A stretch of DNA of 64,000 nucleotides from positions 1 through 64,000 of the forward strand of contig NZ_JAIMIC010000009.1 of NCBI RefSeq assembly GCF_019966545.1. The letters are read 5' to 3'. This document shows positions 46,778 to 56,700 of this stretch, one piece after another (the first letter of the stretch is position 1; each line of letters opens with the position of its first letter). The notes under the pieces are model-generated. The model worked only from the letters and a program-made list of their open reading frames with translations. It was not told the origin of the DNA and did no database searches. Both the position numbers and the translations under genes were made by a program. This DNA is from Heliomarina baculiformis (GTDB taxonomy: Bacteria > Pseudomonadota > Alphaproteobacteria > Rhodobacterales > Rhodobacteraceae).

Positions 46778-47815
46778 TCACAGGTTCTTGGCAAGCCTCC
46801 AGGCGACTTTGGAAATAGGGCCTGCCTGAGCGCCGACATCTTTGGCACGTTCGTCCGCAGCGGTTCCTTCGACTGCACGCTTTGCGATACCCTGTAGAAT
46901 GGAGGCAATTCGGAACATGCTGAGGACAAGATAGAATTTCCAGTTGTCCGGGGCCTTTAGCCCGACACGCTGGAGATACTTTTGCGCATATTCTGTTTCA
47001 TCAGGAATGCCGGTTGCCGCGAAATCTGTTCCGGCCAAACCTCGGAACAAGTCAGGTGCAAAGCGCCACGTCATGAGATGATAGGCGAAATCCGCAATCG
47101 GATTCCCGATGGTCGATAATTCCCAGTCCAATACGGCAATGACACGCGGTTCTGACGGATGGATGAGAACGTTGTCGAGCCGATAATCGCCGTGCACGAC
47201 ACGGGCCGGATGTTCGTCTGGCAAATGCTCTGGCAGCCATTCGATCAGCCGCTCCATATTGTCATTTTCGCCGATGCGGGCTGCTTCGTACTGGCGGGTC
47301 CAACGAGATATCTGTCGTTTGAGGTAGTCTTCCTTGCGACCAAAATCTTCTAGACCGATCTCATCAGGATCGAGACGATGAATCCGGGCAATTGTTTCGT
47401 TCATGCTATCGAAGATTCCTGCCCGTTCGGACTTGGTCAGTTCAGGCAGGCGCGGATCCCAGAAAACACGTCCGGGGACGAAGTCCATTATATAGAACAT
47501 ACTGTCGATCACAGATTCATCGGTGCACAGCGCATGAACCTTTGGCACTGGAATTCCCGCTGTTTTCATTGCGGTTAAAACTTTGAACTCGCGGTCAACC
47601 GCGTGAGCGCTGCTCAGCACTGGCCCGGCGGGTTTTCGGCGCAGGACGTATTCGCCGTTTTCCGAGGACACACGGAATGTCGGGTTGGATTGCCCGCCTT
47701 CGAACTTGCTGAGGGCCGGAGTGCCGGAAAAACCTTCGACGTTTGCTTGCATCCAATTCGAGAGCGCATTTACGTCGGGCCACTGTGCCTTGTCCGCCGT
47801 CTGAGTTTGAGACAC
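46778..47815 (-). CDS. ACAD10/11-type phosphotransferase (hydroxyacyl-CoA kinase homologue)
   Basis: The 345-residue protein is a choline-kinase/aminoglycoside-phosphotransferase fold enzyme. It has the ATP-lysine region YVLRRKP (K61), the catalytic loop HGDYRLDN (H208-N215) and the metal-binding DWE (D230-E232). Homologues form the N-terminal half of mammalian ACAD10/11, and LvaA of Pseudomonas levulinate catabolism, where they phosphorylate 4-hydroxyacyl-CoA. An antibiotic-resistance role is unlikely given its place beside acyl-CoA ligase and dehydrogenase genes. It lies 37 bases after the ligase. Confidence 0.88.
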   Translation of the reverse strand: MSQTQTADKAQWPDVNALSNWMQANVEGFSGTPALSKFEGGQSNPTFRVSSENGEYVLRRKPAGPVLSSAHAVDREFKVLTAMKTAGIPVPKVHALCTDESVIDSMFYIMDFVPGRVFWDPRLPELTKSERAGIFDSMNETIARIHRLDPDEIGLEDFGRKEDYLKRQISRWTRQYEAARIGENDNMERLIEWLPEHLPDEHPARVVHGDYRLDNVLIHPSEPRVIAVLDWELSTIGNPIADFAYHLMTWRFAPDLFRGLAGTDFAATGIPDETEYAQKYLQRVGLKAPDNWKFYLVLSMFRIASILQGIAKRAVEGTAADERAKDVGAQAGPISKVAWRLAKNL

Positions 47816-47852
47816 GGTTACTCTTCCTGCTCCTGTTGGCGGTGCCGCCGTT

Positions 47853-49424
47853 TCAGGCCATTTCGTCGGTGTATAGCTCAGAATATGCCATACGCAGTTC
47901 GACCTTGCGCAATTTGCCTGTCGCGGTTTTAGGCACCTCGTCCACGAAAACTATCTTCTTGGGCAATTGAAATCCACCAAGATGCTTTCCCAGTTCATCC
48001 ATGATTGGCTGCGGGTCCTGGGGCGCACCGGGTTTTGCAACGACAAAGGCCGTGACCGCCTCGCCCCATCTCTCGTGGGGGATACCGACGGCAATTGCCT
48101 CAAGCACCCCGGAGCAGTTCAAAAGGTGCGATTCCACCTGCATGGAGGAGACATTCTCGCCGCCACTCTTGATCATATCCTTTGTACGGTCGAGGAATTC
48201 GAACTCGCCCCACTGGTTGATACGGCCAACGTCGCCGGTATGGTGCCAACCGAAACGCCGCGCCTCATCCGTCGCATCCTGGTTCTTGTAGTAGCCGAAC
48301 ATGACGTTAGGGCCCCGATGCACGAGTTCACCGATTTCGCCCGGTGGTAGCAGCTCTCCATCCTGTCCCATGATAGCCAGGTCACATATTACAGTTGGCT
48401 CGCCCCAGACATTGCCAAAGCGTTTCAACTGCATCTCGGGCCGCGACATAGTTGTGATAGGGTACATCTCTGTTTGGCCCGACGTCAGCATGAATGTCGG
48501 GCAGATCCGGTCGATCATGCGGCGCATCAGAGACTCGTACATCGGCGCCATAGTATGAAGCCCGAAGCGCAGCGATTTCAGTGAGCGCGTTTCCATATCG
48601 GGATGATCCAGCATCGCTGCATACATCATCGGCAAACCGACAACCACGCTCAGTTCTTCCTCTTCGATTGCTGCAAGTAAGGCTGCGGGTTCGAACCCCC
48701 GAAGCAAAACGCATTTCGCACCGACGAGCATGAACGACAAAAGCAGCACGTGCGCGCCACAATGAAACAGAGGGAGCTGGAGCGGAATGCCGTCTTCGCG
48801 CGTAAGACTCCATTCGACCGCATCAGCCATGATCGACATGTAGATGGACAAATGCGAATGCATCGCACCTTTCGGTTTCGAGGTCGTGCCGCTCGTGTAT
48901 ATGATTGCGGCAATGTCGTCGCGGTCGATCTCGACCTGCGGCTCGCTCTCGGGAAGGTCCGCGCAGAACGAAAAACCCTGCTCGGCAACCGTTACGGGGA
49001 ACCCCAATTTCTTTGCAACAGCGCCAAGGTTCGGATGGTCGGCGAAAACAGGTTCGATAACCACGTGACCTACTTCGGCATGGGTGAGCGTAAATTCTAC
49101 GTCTTCATCATCCAGCATCAGATTGATAGGGACCCAGACCAGCCCGGCACGATGGATCGCGAAAAGCGTCACGACCAACTCGATGGAGTTGCCGAACATC
49201 ATGGCACAGCGGTCCCCGGGCTTGCAGCCGGCATTTATCAGGTAGTGTGCCATCCTGTTGGCTGCAGCATCCAGCTCGCCATAGGATATCCTGCGCTTGC
49301 CATCGACAAGAGCGATATTCCCGGGCATACGCCGCGCTGTACGGCGCAGAATGTCGCCGATCGCGATGCGGGAAATACAAGAGGGGGGCGGTGTGACGCC
49401 TCCATCGATATTGTAGCCTGCCAT
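47853..49424 (-). CDS. AMP-forming acyl-CoA ligase
   Basis: This 523-residue ANL enzyme should activate a carboxylic acid. Motifs are IIYTSGTTSKPKGAM (about 174-188), the aromatic-pocket region PLFHCGAHVLLL, YITTMSRPE-like A5 replaced by TSGQTEMYPITT, the HHTGDVG and DMIKSGGENVSS motifs, and the A10 lysine in TATGKLRK. It is second-last in the PKS-to-GntR gene run and distinct from the synthetase at 23170-24999. Confidence 0.9.
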   Translation of the reverse strand: MAGYNIDGGVTPPPSCISRIAIGDILRRTARRMPGNIALVDGKRRISYGELDAAANRMAHYLINAGCKPGDRCAMMFGNSIELVVTLFAIHRAGLVWVPINLMLDDEDVEFTLTHAEVGHVVIEPVFADHPNLGAVAKKLGFPVTVAEQGFSFCADLPESEPQVEIDRDDIAAIIYTSGTTSKPKGAMHSHLSIYMSIMADAVEWSLTREDGIPLQLPLFHCGAHVLLLSFMLVGAKCVLLRGFEPAALLAAIEEEELSVVVGLPMMYAAMLDHPDMETRSLKSLRFGLHTMAPMYESLMRRMIDRICPTFMLTSGQTEMYPITTMSRPEMQLKRFGNVWGEPTVICDLAIMGQDGELLPPGEIGELVHRGPNVMFGYYKNQDATDEARRFGWHHTGDVGRINQWGEFEFLDRTKDMIKSGGENVSSMQVESHLLNCSGVLEAIAVGIPHERWGEAVTAFVVAKPGAPQDPQPIMDELGKHLGGFQLPKKIVFVDEVPKTATGKLRKVELRMAYSELYTDEMA

Positions 49425-49498
49425 ATGCTCCTCCCCTGTTGAACGCCGACATTGCGCTGAGCCTAACAGGCAGGACGGGCAAAACTTGTGGCAATAAG

Positions 49499-50656
49499 CT
49501 AGGCGTTCCCGTCGCCCGCGATCCCAATGTATTTCGTCAGAATGCGCAGCATGACCTCATCCGCGCCGCCTCCGATGGAGGTCAATCGCGTATCGCGGTA
49601 AATGCGGGAGATTTCACTTTCCTCGCTGTAACCCATACCGCCCCAGAATTGCAGGCAGCCGTCAGCCACTTCGCGGGCCAGTCGCCCCGCTTTTAGCTTG
49701 GCCATTGTCGCAAGCTTGGTAGCGTCTTCGCCATTCACGATCATCTCGACGGCGCGCCAGTTGAGCGCGTTTAGCGCTTCAACTTCGGATTGCATTTCTG
49801 CCAGTTTGAAATTGACCCACTGGTTCTCAATGATTGGTTTGCCAAATGCACGGCGTTCGCGCGTATATGCAATTGTGCAATCGATTGCGCGTTGCAACAT
49901 AGCTGCATTGTTCAGCGCACCCCAGAGCCGTTCGATTTGGAACTGTTCCATCTGGTAGATGAAACCCATGTTTTCTTCGCCGATCCTGTTGGACTGGGGC
50001 ACGCGCACATCGTCAAAATAGAGTTGCGCTGTGTCCGAGGCCCGCATCCCGATCTTTTCGATTTTTCTGGCGACTTCGATACCCGGCGTATTCATCGGCA
50101 CCACGATCAGCGATTTGTTTCGATGGACCGGCCCATCGCCCGTGTTAGCCAGCAGGCAGCAGAAATCGGCCTGAGTGCCGTTCGTGATCCACATCTTGGT
50201 GCCATTGATGACGTAATCGCCGCCATCTTTCCGAGCTACTGTTTTGACCGAGGCTACGTCCGATCCGCTGCCCGGTTCAGAAACCCCGATACACCCGACC
50301 ATCTCGCCGGCAATCGCTGGCCGTAGATATGCCTCGCGTAGTTCATCGCTGCCGTGTTTTTCAAGAGCCGGTGTGCACATGTCGGTCTGTACACCTATGC
50401 TCATGGCCACGCCGCCAGACTTGATGGCCCCCAATGCCTCAGCCAGAACAGCGGCATAGGAAAAGTCGAGTCCCAACCCGCCGAATTGCTCGGACTTTGA
50501 GACGCCGAGCATGCCAAGTTGTCCAAGTGTCCCCATAACCTCGCGCGCGGGATAGATGCCAGCGGCTTCCCACTCATCAACATAGGGATTCACTTTGTCT
50601 TCGATCCAACTCTGGACCGAGCGTCGCACGGCCTCGTGCTCATGGGTCAACTGCAA
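49499..50656 (-). CDS. Acyl-CoA dehydrogenase
   Basis: The 385-residue flavoprotein has GCIGVSEPGSGSDVAS, WITNGTQADF, FGGMGYS-like WGGMGYSEESE and a C-terminal GGGADEVML loop. As in the dehydrogenase at 30457-31626 the base is probably the Glu in QIERLWGAL. TTG at 50656 is chosen because GGAGG lies 7 bases upstream; an earlier TTG at 50683 lacks a ribosome site. It stands between the SDR and ligase genes and could desaturate the same acyl-CoA. Confidence 0.87.
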   Translation of the reverse strand: MQLTHEHEAVRRSVQSWIEDKVNPYVDEWEAAGIYPAREVMGTLGQLGMLGVSKSEQFGGLGLDFSYAAVLAEALGAIKSGGVAMSIGVQTDMCTPALEKHGSDELREAYLRPAIAGEMVGCIGVSEPGSGSDVASVKTVARKDGGDYVINGTKMWITNGTQADFCCLLANTGDGPVHRNKSLIVVPMNTPGIEVARKIEKIGMRASDTAQLYFDDVRVPQSNRIGEENMGFIYQMEQFQIERLWGALNNAAMLQRAIDCTIAYTRERRAFGKPIIENQWVNFKLAEMQSEVEALNALNWRAVEMIVNGEDATKLATMAKLKAGRLAREVADGCLQFWGGMGYSEESEISRIYRDTRLTSIGGGADEVMLRILTKYIGIAGDGNA

Positions 50657-50719
50657 GAATAAACCTCCATCGTGGTGACGCAATTACGCATGTTCGTTTC
50701 TAATGCCTGTGCCTTCGCT

Positions 50720-51550
50720 TCAATCGTCGACGTACAAGTCCATCATGAGCTGCGTACATGCTGGGTCGTTAAGGTATTGGTCGAAACTCGTTTCGCCCCG
50801 CTCTCGAAGTATCTCTTCGTCCAGAAACGTCTGGCCTGTCATTTCTGCGGGGTCCGAAACCAAAATGGCATGTGCCGCTTCCGCCATGATCGCCGGAGTG
50901 CGCGAACGGGCGATGTACTCCGCTCCGACTTCGAATTCGACGGCCGCCGTGGCAATGGTCGTGCGCGGCCAAAGCGTGTTTACCCCGATCTGACGATCGC
51001 GAAACTCTTCAGCCATGCCAAGCGACAACAAAGTCATCGCGTATTTCGTCGTCATATACGGAATGTACGATCCCAGCCACTTTGGATTGAGGTTGATCGG
51101 GGGCGAGAGGCTTAGCACATGGGCATGATCGGATTTGGCGAGATAGGGCAGGGCTGCCTTTGTGACCGCCAGAACGGCCCTCGTGTTAATTTGGAAAACG
51201 AGATCGAAGCGTTTCATCTCGATCTTTTCCACGGGGTCGAGCCGGATGGCGCCAGCATTGTTCACCACGACATCTATTCCGCCGAACTGCTTTGCGGCGC
51301 GCTCCATTGCTGCCGCGATCATAGCGTCATCGCGTACATCAAGCTGGACCGGCAGGGCCTGTCCGCCCGCCGCCTCGACCTCCTCAGCTACGGAATGAAT
51401 GGTCCCGGGCAATTTCGGATGTGGTTCTGCGGACTTGGCGGCAATGACAATGTTGGCTCCGTCACGCGCGGCGCGCAGGGCGATCTCTCGACCGATGCCT
51501 CGGCTCGCGCCGGTTATGAAAACAGTTCGGCCTCGCAGCTTTTCGGCCAT
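50720..51550 (-). CDS. HSDL2-like short-chain dehydrogenase/reductase
   Basis: The 276-residue SDR has the cofactor motif TGASRGIG (about 14-21), NNAGAI, a serine in LSLSPP and the catalytic YMTTK. The segments AAKSAEPHPKLPGTIHS and LWPRTTIATAAVEF are typical of the hydroxysteroid-dehydrogenase-like 2 group, which occurs with fatty-acid genes. The C-terminal ends without the SCP2 domain of the animal protein. Related SDRs occur in levulinate-type loci, but the reaction here is not known. Confidence 0.88.
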   Translation of the reverse strand: MAEKLRGRTVFITGASRGIGREIALRAARDGANIVIAAKSAEPHPKLPGTIHSVAEEVEAAGGQALPVQLDVRDDAMIAAAMERAAKQFGGIDVVVNNAGAIRLDPVEKIEMKRFDLVFQINTRAVLAVTKAALPYLAKSDHAHVLSLSPPINLNPKWLGSYIPYMTTKYAMTLLSLGMAEEFRDRQIGVNTLWPRTTIATAAVEFEVGAEYIARSRTPAIMAEAAHAILVSDPAEMTGQTFLDEEILRERGETSFDQYLNDPACTQLMMDLYVDD

Positions 51551-51693
51551 ATTCAGGTGCCCCCCGGGGGTTCGGGCCTCCGTCGCAACAGCCTGGCAAA
51601 GCAGGCATTATGCAGGCGGCAGACTCCATCGTTACCGCAGAGTTCTATCCGGCGGCGAAGGGGGTACTCTTGCGTTGAGATGCTGGAAGAAAA

Positions 51694-52716
51694 TTACGTT
51701 ACGGCAATGGCCTGCGTGCCGTTACCGCGATCGACCCAAGTATAACCACCGCGTGCAACAAGGTAGTTCGTGTGTGCCAGAACTTCGGTAAAGGCAAAGC
51801 TCATTTCATGAGGGCTTAGTTCTCGCGGAAACATGATCGGCACCAGATCCGCTGCGGATTTCGGTTCGTTCAAAACGGCATCTCGGATGATTTCGCAGCG
51901 CTCTTCATGGTGTGCGATCAGATCAGCGCAGCGGTGGTGCAGTCCGTAGAATGGCAATCTGTGTCCTGATAAAACCAAAACATCGTCTCGTACGTCTCGT
52001 TGGATCCGAGCGAGCGACTCGATGAAACTTCCGAGCGGATCGCCCGCGGGTTCAAAGGCCATAACGGAAACGTTCGGGCTGATTTTCTCAATGACTTGAT
52101 CGGCGGCAAGCAGCAATCCATCCTCCGGCAGGTACAGCATAACCTGTTCGGGACAGTGGCCATCCCCGGTCAAAACCTTGAACCTCCGCGTGCCCAGTTC
52201 CAGAACGTCGCCATCCTGAATCCGGCGATAAGTAAACGGCGGCTTTGAAAGCATCCGCATATATTCCTGCCCCTGCGTGCTTACCAGCGCCGCAACTTCG
52301 GGTGTCATGCCGTGGCTTGCGTAGAACCGGCTATATGCGGTCGCAGCCAGAAGCTCTGGCGAGTTGTAGAAGTTCATAGCGGAAAGAAATGCGGTGCGGC
52401 TGGCGATCAGGGGAATTTCCAGCGTCGAGCAAAGCCAGCCTGCCAGACCGATGTGATCAGGATGGTGATGCGTCACCAGAAGGCCGCTGAACCTGAAGTC
52501 TTTCAACGGTCCATCGAACAAGGCACGCCACTGTGCCCGGCCGACTTTGTTGTCGATACCGGTATCAACTATGACCCAGCCGGTATCATCCTCGATAAAA
52601 TAGACGTTCACATGATCCAGCCGGAAAGGTAGCGACAACCGCGCCCAGAGCAGACCTGGGCGAACAGTGACGACTTCACCCGGAGCCGGTGCGGTATCAT
52701 AGGGGAAATCCAGCAT
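51694..52716 (-). CDS. Metallo-beta-lactamase-fold hydrolase
   Basis: The 340-residue protein has the dinuclear-metal motif THHHPDH (about 82-88), DTGID, GDGHCPEQ and a later GHRLPFYG, followed by a C-terminal helical domain as in LACTB2/glyoxalase II-like hydrolases. Members cleave thioesters or esters. Its position beside PKS genes without a thioesterase raises the possibility of polyketide release, while the acyl-CoA genes suggest a CoA-thioesterase; neither is shown by sequence. Gaps of 143 and 193 bases flank it. Confidence 0.85.
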   Translation of the reverse strand: MLDFPYDTAPAPGEVVTVRPGLLWARLSLPFRLDHVNVYFIEDDTGWVIVDTGIDNKVGRAQWRALFDGPLKDFRFSGLLVTHHHPDHIGLAGWLCSTLEIPLIASRTAFLSAMNFYNSPELLAATAYSRFYASHGMTPEVAALVSTQGQEYMRMLSKPPFTYRRIQDGDVLELGTRRFKVLTGDGHCPEQVMLYLPEDGLLLAADQVIEKISPNVSVMAFEPAGDPLGSFIESLARIQRDVRDDVLVLSGHRLPFYGLHHRCADLIAHHEERCEIIRDAVLNEPKSAADLVPIMFPRELSPHEMSFAFTEVLAHTNYLVARGGYTWVDRGNGTQAIAVT

Positions 52717-52909
52717 GTCATTGTCCTTTTGTCAGCTATGCGAAAACCTCGGCGCGCATTTGTTCGCGAAGGCCGCAGTACTTTCGAACGCATCCGAGGA
52801 ACCGGCGCAAGCCATTATTTACCTGTGCCAGAACTGAAGCTGCTCAGTCGAATTGAGCACGGCGGCGGTCGCTGATTGCGTGTTGGAGGAGAAGCTGAAG
52901 GAAACCTAT
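52717..52909. other. Intergenic gap between exporter and MBL genes
   Basis: The 193 bases contain a TGCTCA/TGAGCA stem with a 7-base loop (52841-52859) and no gene. There is room for a promoter for the MBL-to-GntR genes, separating them from the PKS-exporter transcript. No operator was recognised. Confidence 0.35.
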
Positions 52910-53782
52910 CTAGCTTAAAGCGCTTGATTTTTGGTTCTTGGATAATAGGCAAAAAGCTGCAACAGCAATGATTGCGGTCGCCCCAATTAGCGCCCTCCAC
53001 GTGGGGAAGCCCTCGGGATCGCCAAGTGAAGTATGTAATGGGAAAACCGCAAGCAAAGGCAATATTGGTGCAGTAAACGCTATGGGTGATGCCCCAGTCG
53101 CAAGATCCAGAAAATAGAGCGAAACAAAGCCGGTGACACCAATGCCGATAATCGCGAGGGCATCGTGCAAGCCGGGTGTTTCCCAAACAAAAGGCATTGC
53201 AGGCGCAAGCACTACGAAGGGAACCATCGCGGTATAAAAGAGATTGGTCGCAATTGGTTCGCTTTGCAGGGACCGTGTCATCGCCACATAGGTCGCAAAC
53301 GAAGCTGCCATGATAATCGATCCTGTAACGGGCAGAATTTCCAGAGACGGAAAGCTTCCGATGACTGCGATAGCCGCCATCGAACTGATGCAGGCTAGGA
53401 TAACCATCATCGGACGGGGCGGTTCGTGATTAATCAACCACGCAAAAACCAGCATAAGTGGCGGAGCGACCCAGAAGCCTGCCCATGCCTGCCCGCCAGA
53501 TGCGCCGGCTAACATAGCCGCAACAAAGCCGAGCGGCATAGTCAACATTAATACCGAACGGGAAAGCTGATAGGCGGGTCGTCCTGTGCGCCAGAAAGTC
53601 TGTCTGTGAAACACCAACATCACAACAATGATATGAACGAGATAACGGCACCAGACGATTTGCAACAGGTTGATTGGCTGTCGAATTCGATGGCCAAAGA
53701 CATTTTCGACGACAAACCAACCAACAGCAAACAGAAACATGAAAGTTATCGCTGACCGGTTGCTTTCGCTATGAGAGCGCAT
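52910..53782 (-). CDS. EamA/DMT-family membrane transporter
   Basis: The 290-residue protein has about ten hydrophobic helices in two repeats, the drug/metabolite transporter layout (RYLVHIIVVMLVF, LTMPLGFVAAML, AWLINHEPPRP, and LYFLDLATGASPIAFTAP in the second half). Its ATG follows the PKS stop directly (TGAATG), a strong sign of translational coupling. Export of the polyketide or of a related metabolite is the simplest inference. The C-terminus is short and basic. Confidence 0.85.
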   Translation of the reverse strand: MRSHSESNRSAITFMFLFAVGWFVVENVFGHRIRQPINLLQIVWCRYLVHIIVVMLVFHRQTFWRTGRPAYQLSRSVLMLTMPLGFVAAMLAGASGGQAWAGFWVAPPLMLVFAWLINHEPPRPMMVILACISSMAAIAVIGSFPSLEILPVTGSIIMAASFATYVAMTRSLQSEPIATNLFYTAMVPFVVLAPAMPFVWETPGLHDALAIIGIGVTGFVSLYFLDLATGASPIAFTAPILPLLAVFPLHTSLGDPEGFPTWRALIGATAIIAVAAFCLLSKNQKSSALS

Positions 53783-56700
53783 TCAGATTTCAGCCTCTTC
53801 TCGTTCACCCTCGCCCTCGCCCTCGGCCGAGTCCGTTCCGTTCAACTTCTTCAACAACATCTCGGTCAGATCATTTACCGTTGGCCCCTTGAGGAGTTCG
53901 CTGACCTGAATCGTCTGGGCAAGACCGGTACGCAACCGATTGTGAAGCTCCATCGCCATCAGGGAATCCATGCCGAGATCCATCAGAGATCGATCCCGCT
54001 GGTCGGCCATTCCCGGTTCAAGAGCCAGAACACGAACAATCTGATCCGCCAACCAATCGGCCAGTAGCCCCGACTGCTCATCACTACTCGCTGTGGCAAG
54101 CTTTTCCAGTACATCCTCTTCTGGGGCACTTTCCGCTTTCGTTGTCTGTTTGATGATATCTTTGAATAGCGGTCCCGAGGTGGACGGCAGCTTGGAACGG
54201 TTCATCGGAACGATACCAACCTGCGGCGACGGGCTGCCAAATAATGCATCTGCCAGCATCTCTACGCCATCGTCGGGCTGGATCATCTTCAGGCCCATGG
54301 CTTCCCAGCGTTTGTGGTGCCGATCGTCGACCTCTGATGCCATGCCGATTTCGGCCCAGCTTCCCCAGTCCACGCTCATCGCGTGGAGACCTTGCGCACG
54401 CCGCCAGTGCGCGAAGGCGTCAAGAAAGCCGTTGGCGGCGGCGTAGTTCGATTGCCCGGCCGCACCCATCAATCCTGCACCGGAGGCAAACATCACGAAG
54501 AAATCCAGATCCTGCTCTGCTGTCAGCGTATGCATAACAAGGGCGCCGTCAACTTTTGGGCACATGACTTTATGAATGCGTGCGGGTGTCATTTCCGAAA
54601 TCACCGCATCATCAAGGACACCTGCGGCATGTATGATACCCCGAAGCGGTGGCATCTTTTGTTGCGCTTCGGTTATGACCTCTGCCATTGCATCCTTGTC
54701 CGCCACATCGACGCCGCGCGTGAGGACCGTCACACCAAGCCCTCTAAGCTTGTCGATTTCCAGCTTGGCATCTGCAGTTTCGCCGGATCTGCTGATCAGG
54801 ATGAGGTTGCGAGCGCCGGATTCGGCAAGCCATCTGGCTGTTCGCAACCCGATCCCTCGCAAACCGCCCGTAACCAGATAGCTCCCGTCGGCGGAAATTC
54901 CTTGAGGCCGGGTTTGTGTCAAAACAATCTTGCCGGTGTGACGTCCCTGGGCCATGAAACGGAAAGCATCCTGAGCCTGTTCAAGCGGCCAGGCACGATG
55001 GCTCATTGGCGTTAGTGCACCCTTTGCCATCTGATCGTAGACTTCCTGTAGCAGGCCGCGCACCAACCCAGCGTCCGCAGCCGTGATGTCACCCAGATAA
55101 AGCTGATGATAGCTGCGGCCCGGATATTCCTTGTCAATACGGGCTTGATCCCATTCGTCAGTCTTGCCGATTTCGACAAAGCAACCGCTTTCCGACAAAA
55201 GGCCAAGGCTGGCAGGAATGAACTCGCCCCCGAGAGAATTGAGGACAAAGTCGAATCCTGTGCCATCGGTCGCATCCGTCAGGTCCGACACGAACGACAG
55301 GGAGCGGGAATCGCCGGCGGCTTCGGCGCCCAGTTCAAGAGCCAAAGCACGTTTTTCGGGTGTGCCGGCAGTGCCAAAGACCCTTGCGCCCATGTTCAGA
55401 GCGATCTGTGTCGCGGCCATGCCAACACCACCGGTTATAGCGTGGATCAAAACCTTTTGGCCCGGTTTGACATTTCCGAGAGTCTTTAGCGCATAACCCG
55501 CAGTAAGATAGGCAACCGGTACACCCGCCGCCTGCGCCATGGTAAGATTGGAAGGCTTGGGAACCACCAGCGCGGTATTCACCGTCACATAGGTGGCAAA
55601 GCTTCTGTCTGCCATGGCTACGACCTTGTCACCAATGGCAAATTCGGTAACGTCGGGACCTAGAGCGGTTACGACGCCCGCGCATTCGCTACCCAGCGGT
55701 CCGGGATCGCCGGGATACATTCCAAGCGTGTTCAAGACATCACGGAAATTGACCCCAGTGGCGCGGACTCGCACCTCGATCTGCTCCGGACCTGGTGGTA
55801 CGCGGTTTACCTTGGTCAACGTCAGGTTTTCCAGCATCCCACGCTTGGTGATGTCGAGCATTACGGACTCTTCGCCAGCAGAAGCTAAGGTACGTCCCGG
55901 GGCGAGGCGCGCAGCATAACGCGAGTCGCCGCGAAATGCCGTCTGATCCTCGTCATCCGGGTTGCTGACCGAAAGGAATAACTGTTCGATTTCGCTGTCC
56001 GAAACTCTTGGGTCGAGGTCGATACGGACACAATGAATTTCAGGTCTTTCTGATGCTACGACGCCGGCAAAGGCATTCACTGGCGATTGTGCGAGGTTCG
56101 GAGGCTCGCCAAAGATGGACTGGCTACCACGCGTGACGAACCACAGCCTTGTCCCATCCGGAACAGCTTGCGCCAGGCCAAGGGCCGCGCCGAGAAGCGC
56201 GTCATGTTCATGGGCATCCAATGGCCAAAAGTTCAGGATACCTGTAACCGGGCCTGCGTCTTCTAGCAGTGTTTCGATTTTCCCTATGGTATGCTCACTA
56301 ACCGTAGTTTGGGGGTCGCCGATCCCAAGTTTAGGTCCCTGCCGAGCTATGCAGATTTCGCCGCCGGCAGCACGCAGCCGATTTGCAAGCTTTTCGCCCG
56401 TTCCTGACTCATCGGCAAGGATCAGCCATTTACCGATGCACTGATCAACCGGCGCTTCCGGTAGCGGCACACTTTTCCAAGTGATGTCGGAAAGCCAGTC
56501 GCCACGATCCTGCGCCCCGAGCATCCGGCGCAGGGTGCTGCGCTTGACGCGCTGAAAGCGGAATCCCCTTGCAAACAGAACAGCATTCCCTTCGCCATCA
56601 AAGAGATTGAAATCGCATTCGTACTGATCTGCTTCGGCCGTTTCGCGCTGGGTTAGATGGCAATGCACTTTGCGAGGCACCGGAGCTAATACCTGAAAAT

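Noticed and set aside
46778-47815. Aminoglycoside resistance gene
   Set aside because: The fold is shared, but the neighbours and the ACAD10/11-type motifs point to acyl-CoA metabolism.
53786-53830. GA-rich simple repeat at the end of the PKS gene
   Set aside because: It encodes an acidic EGEGEGE tail in frame and need not be a separate element.
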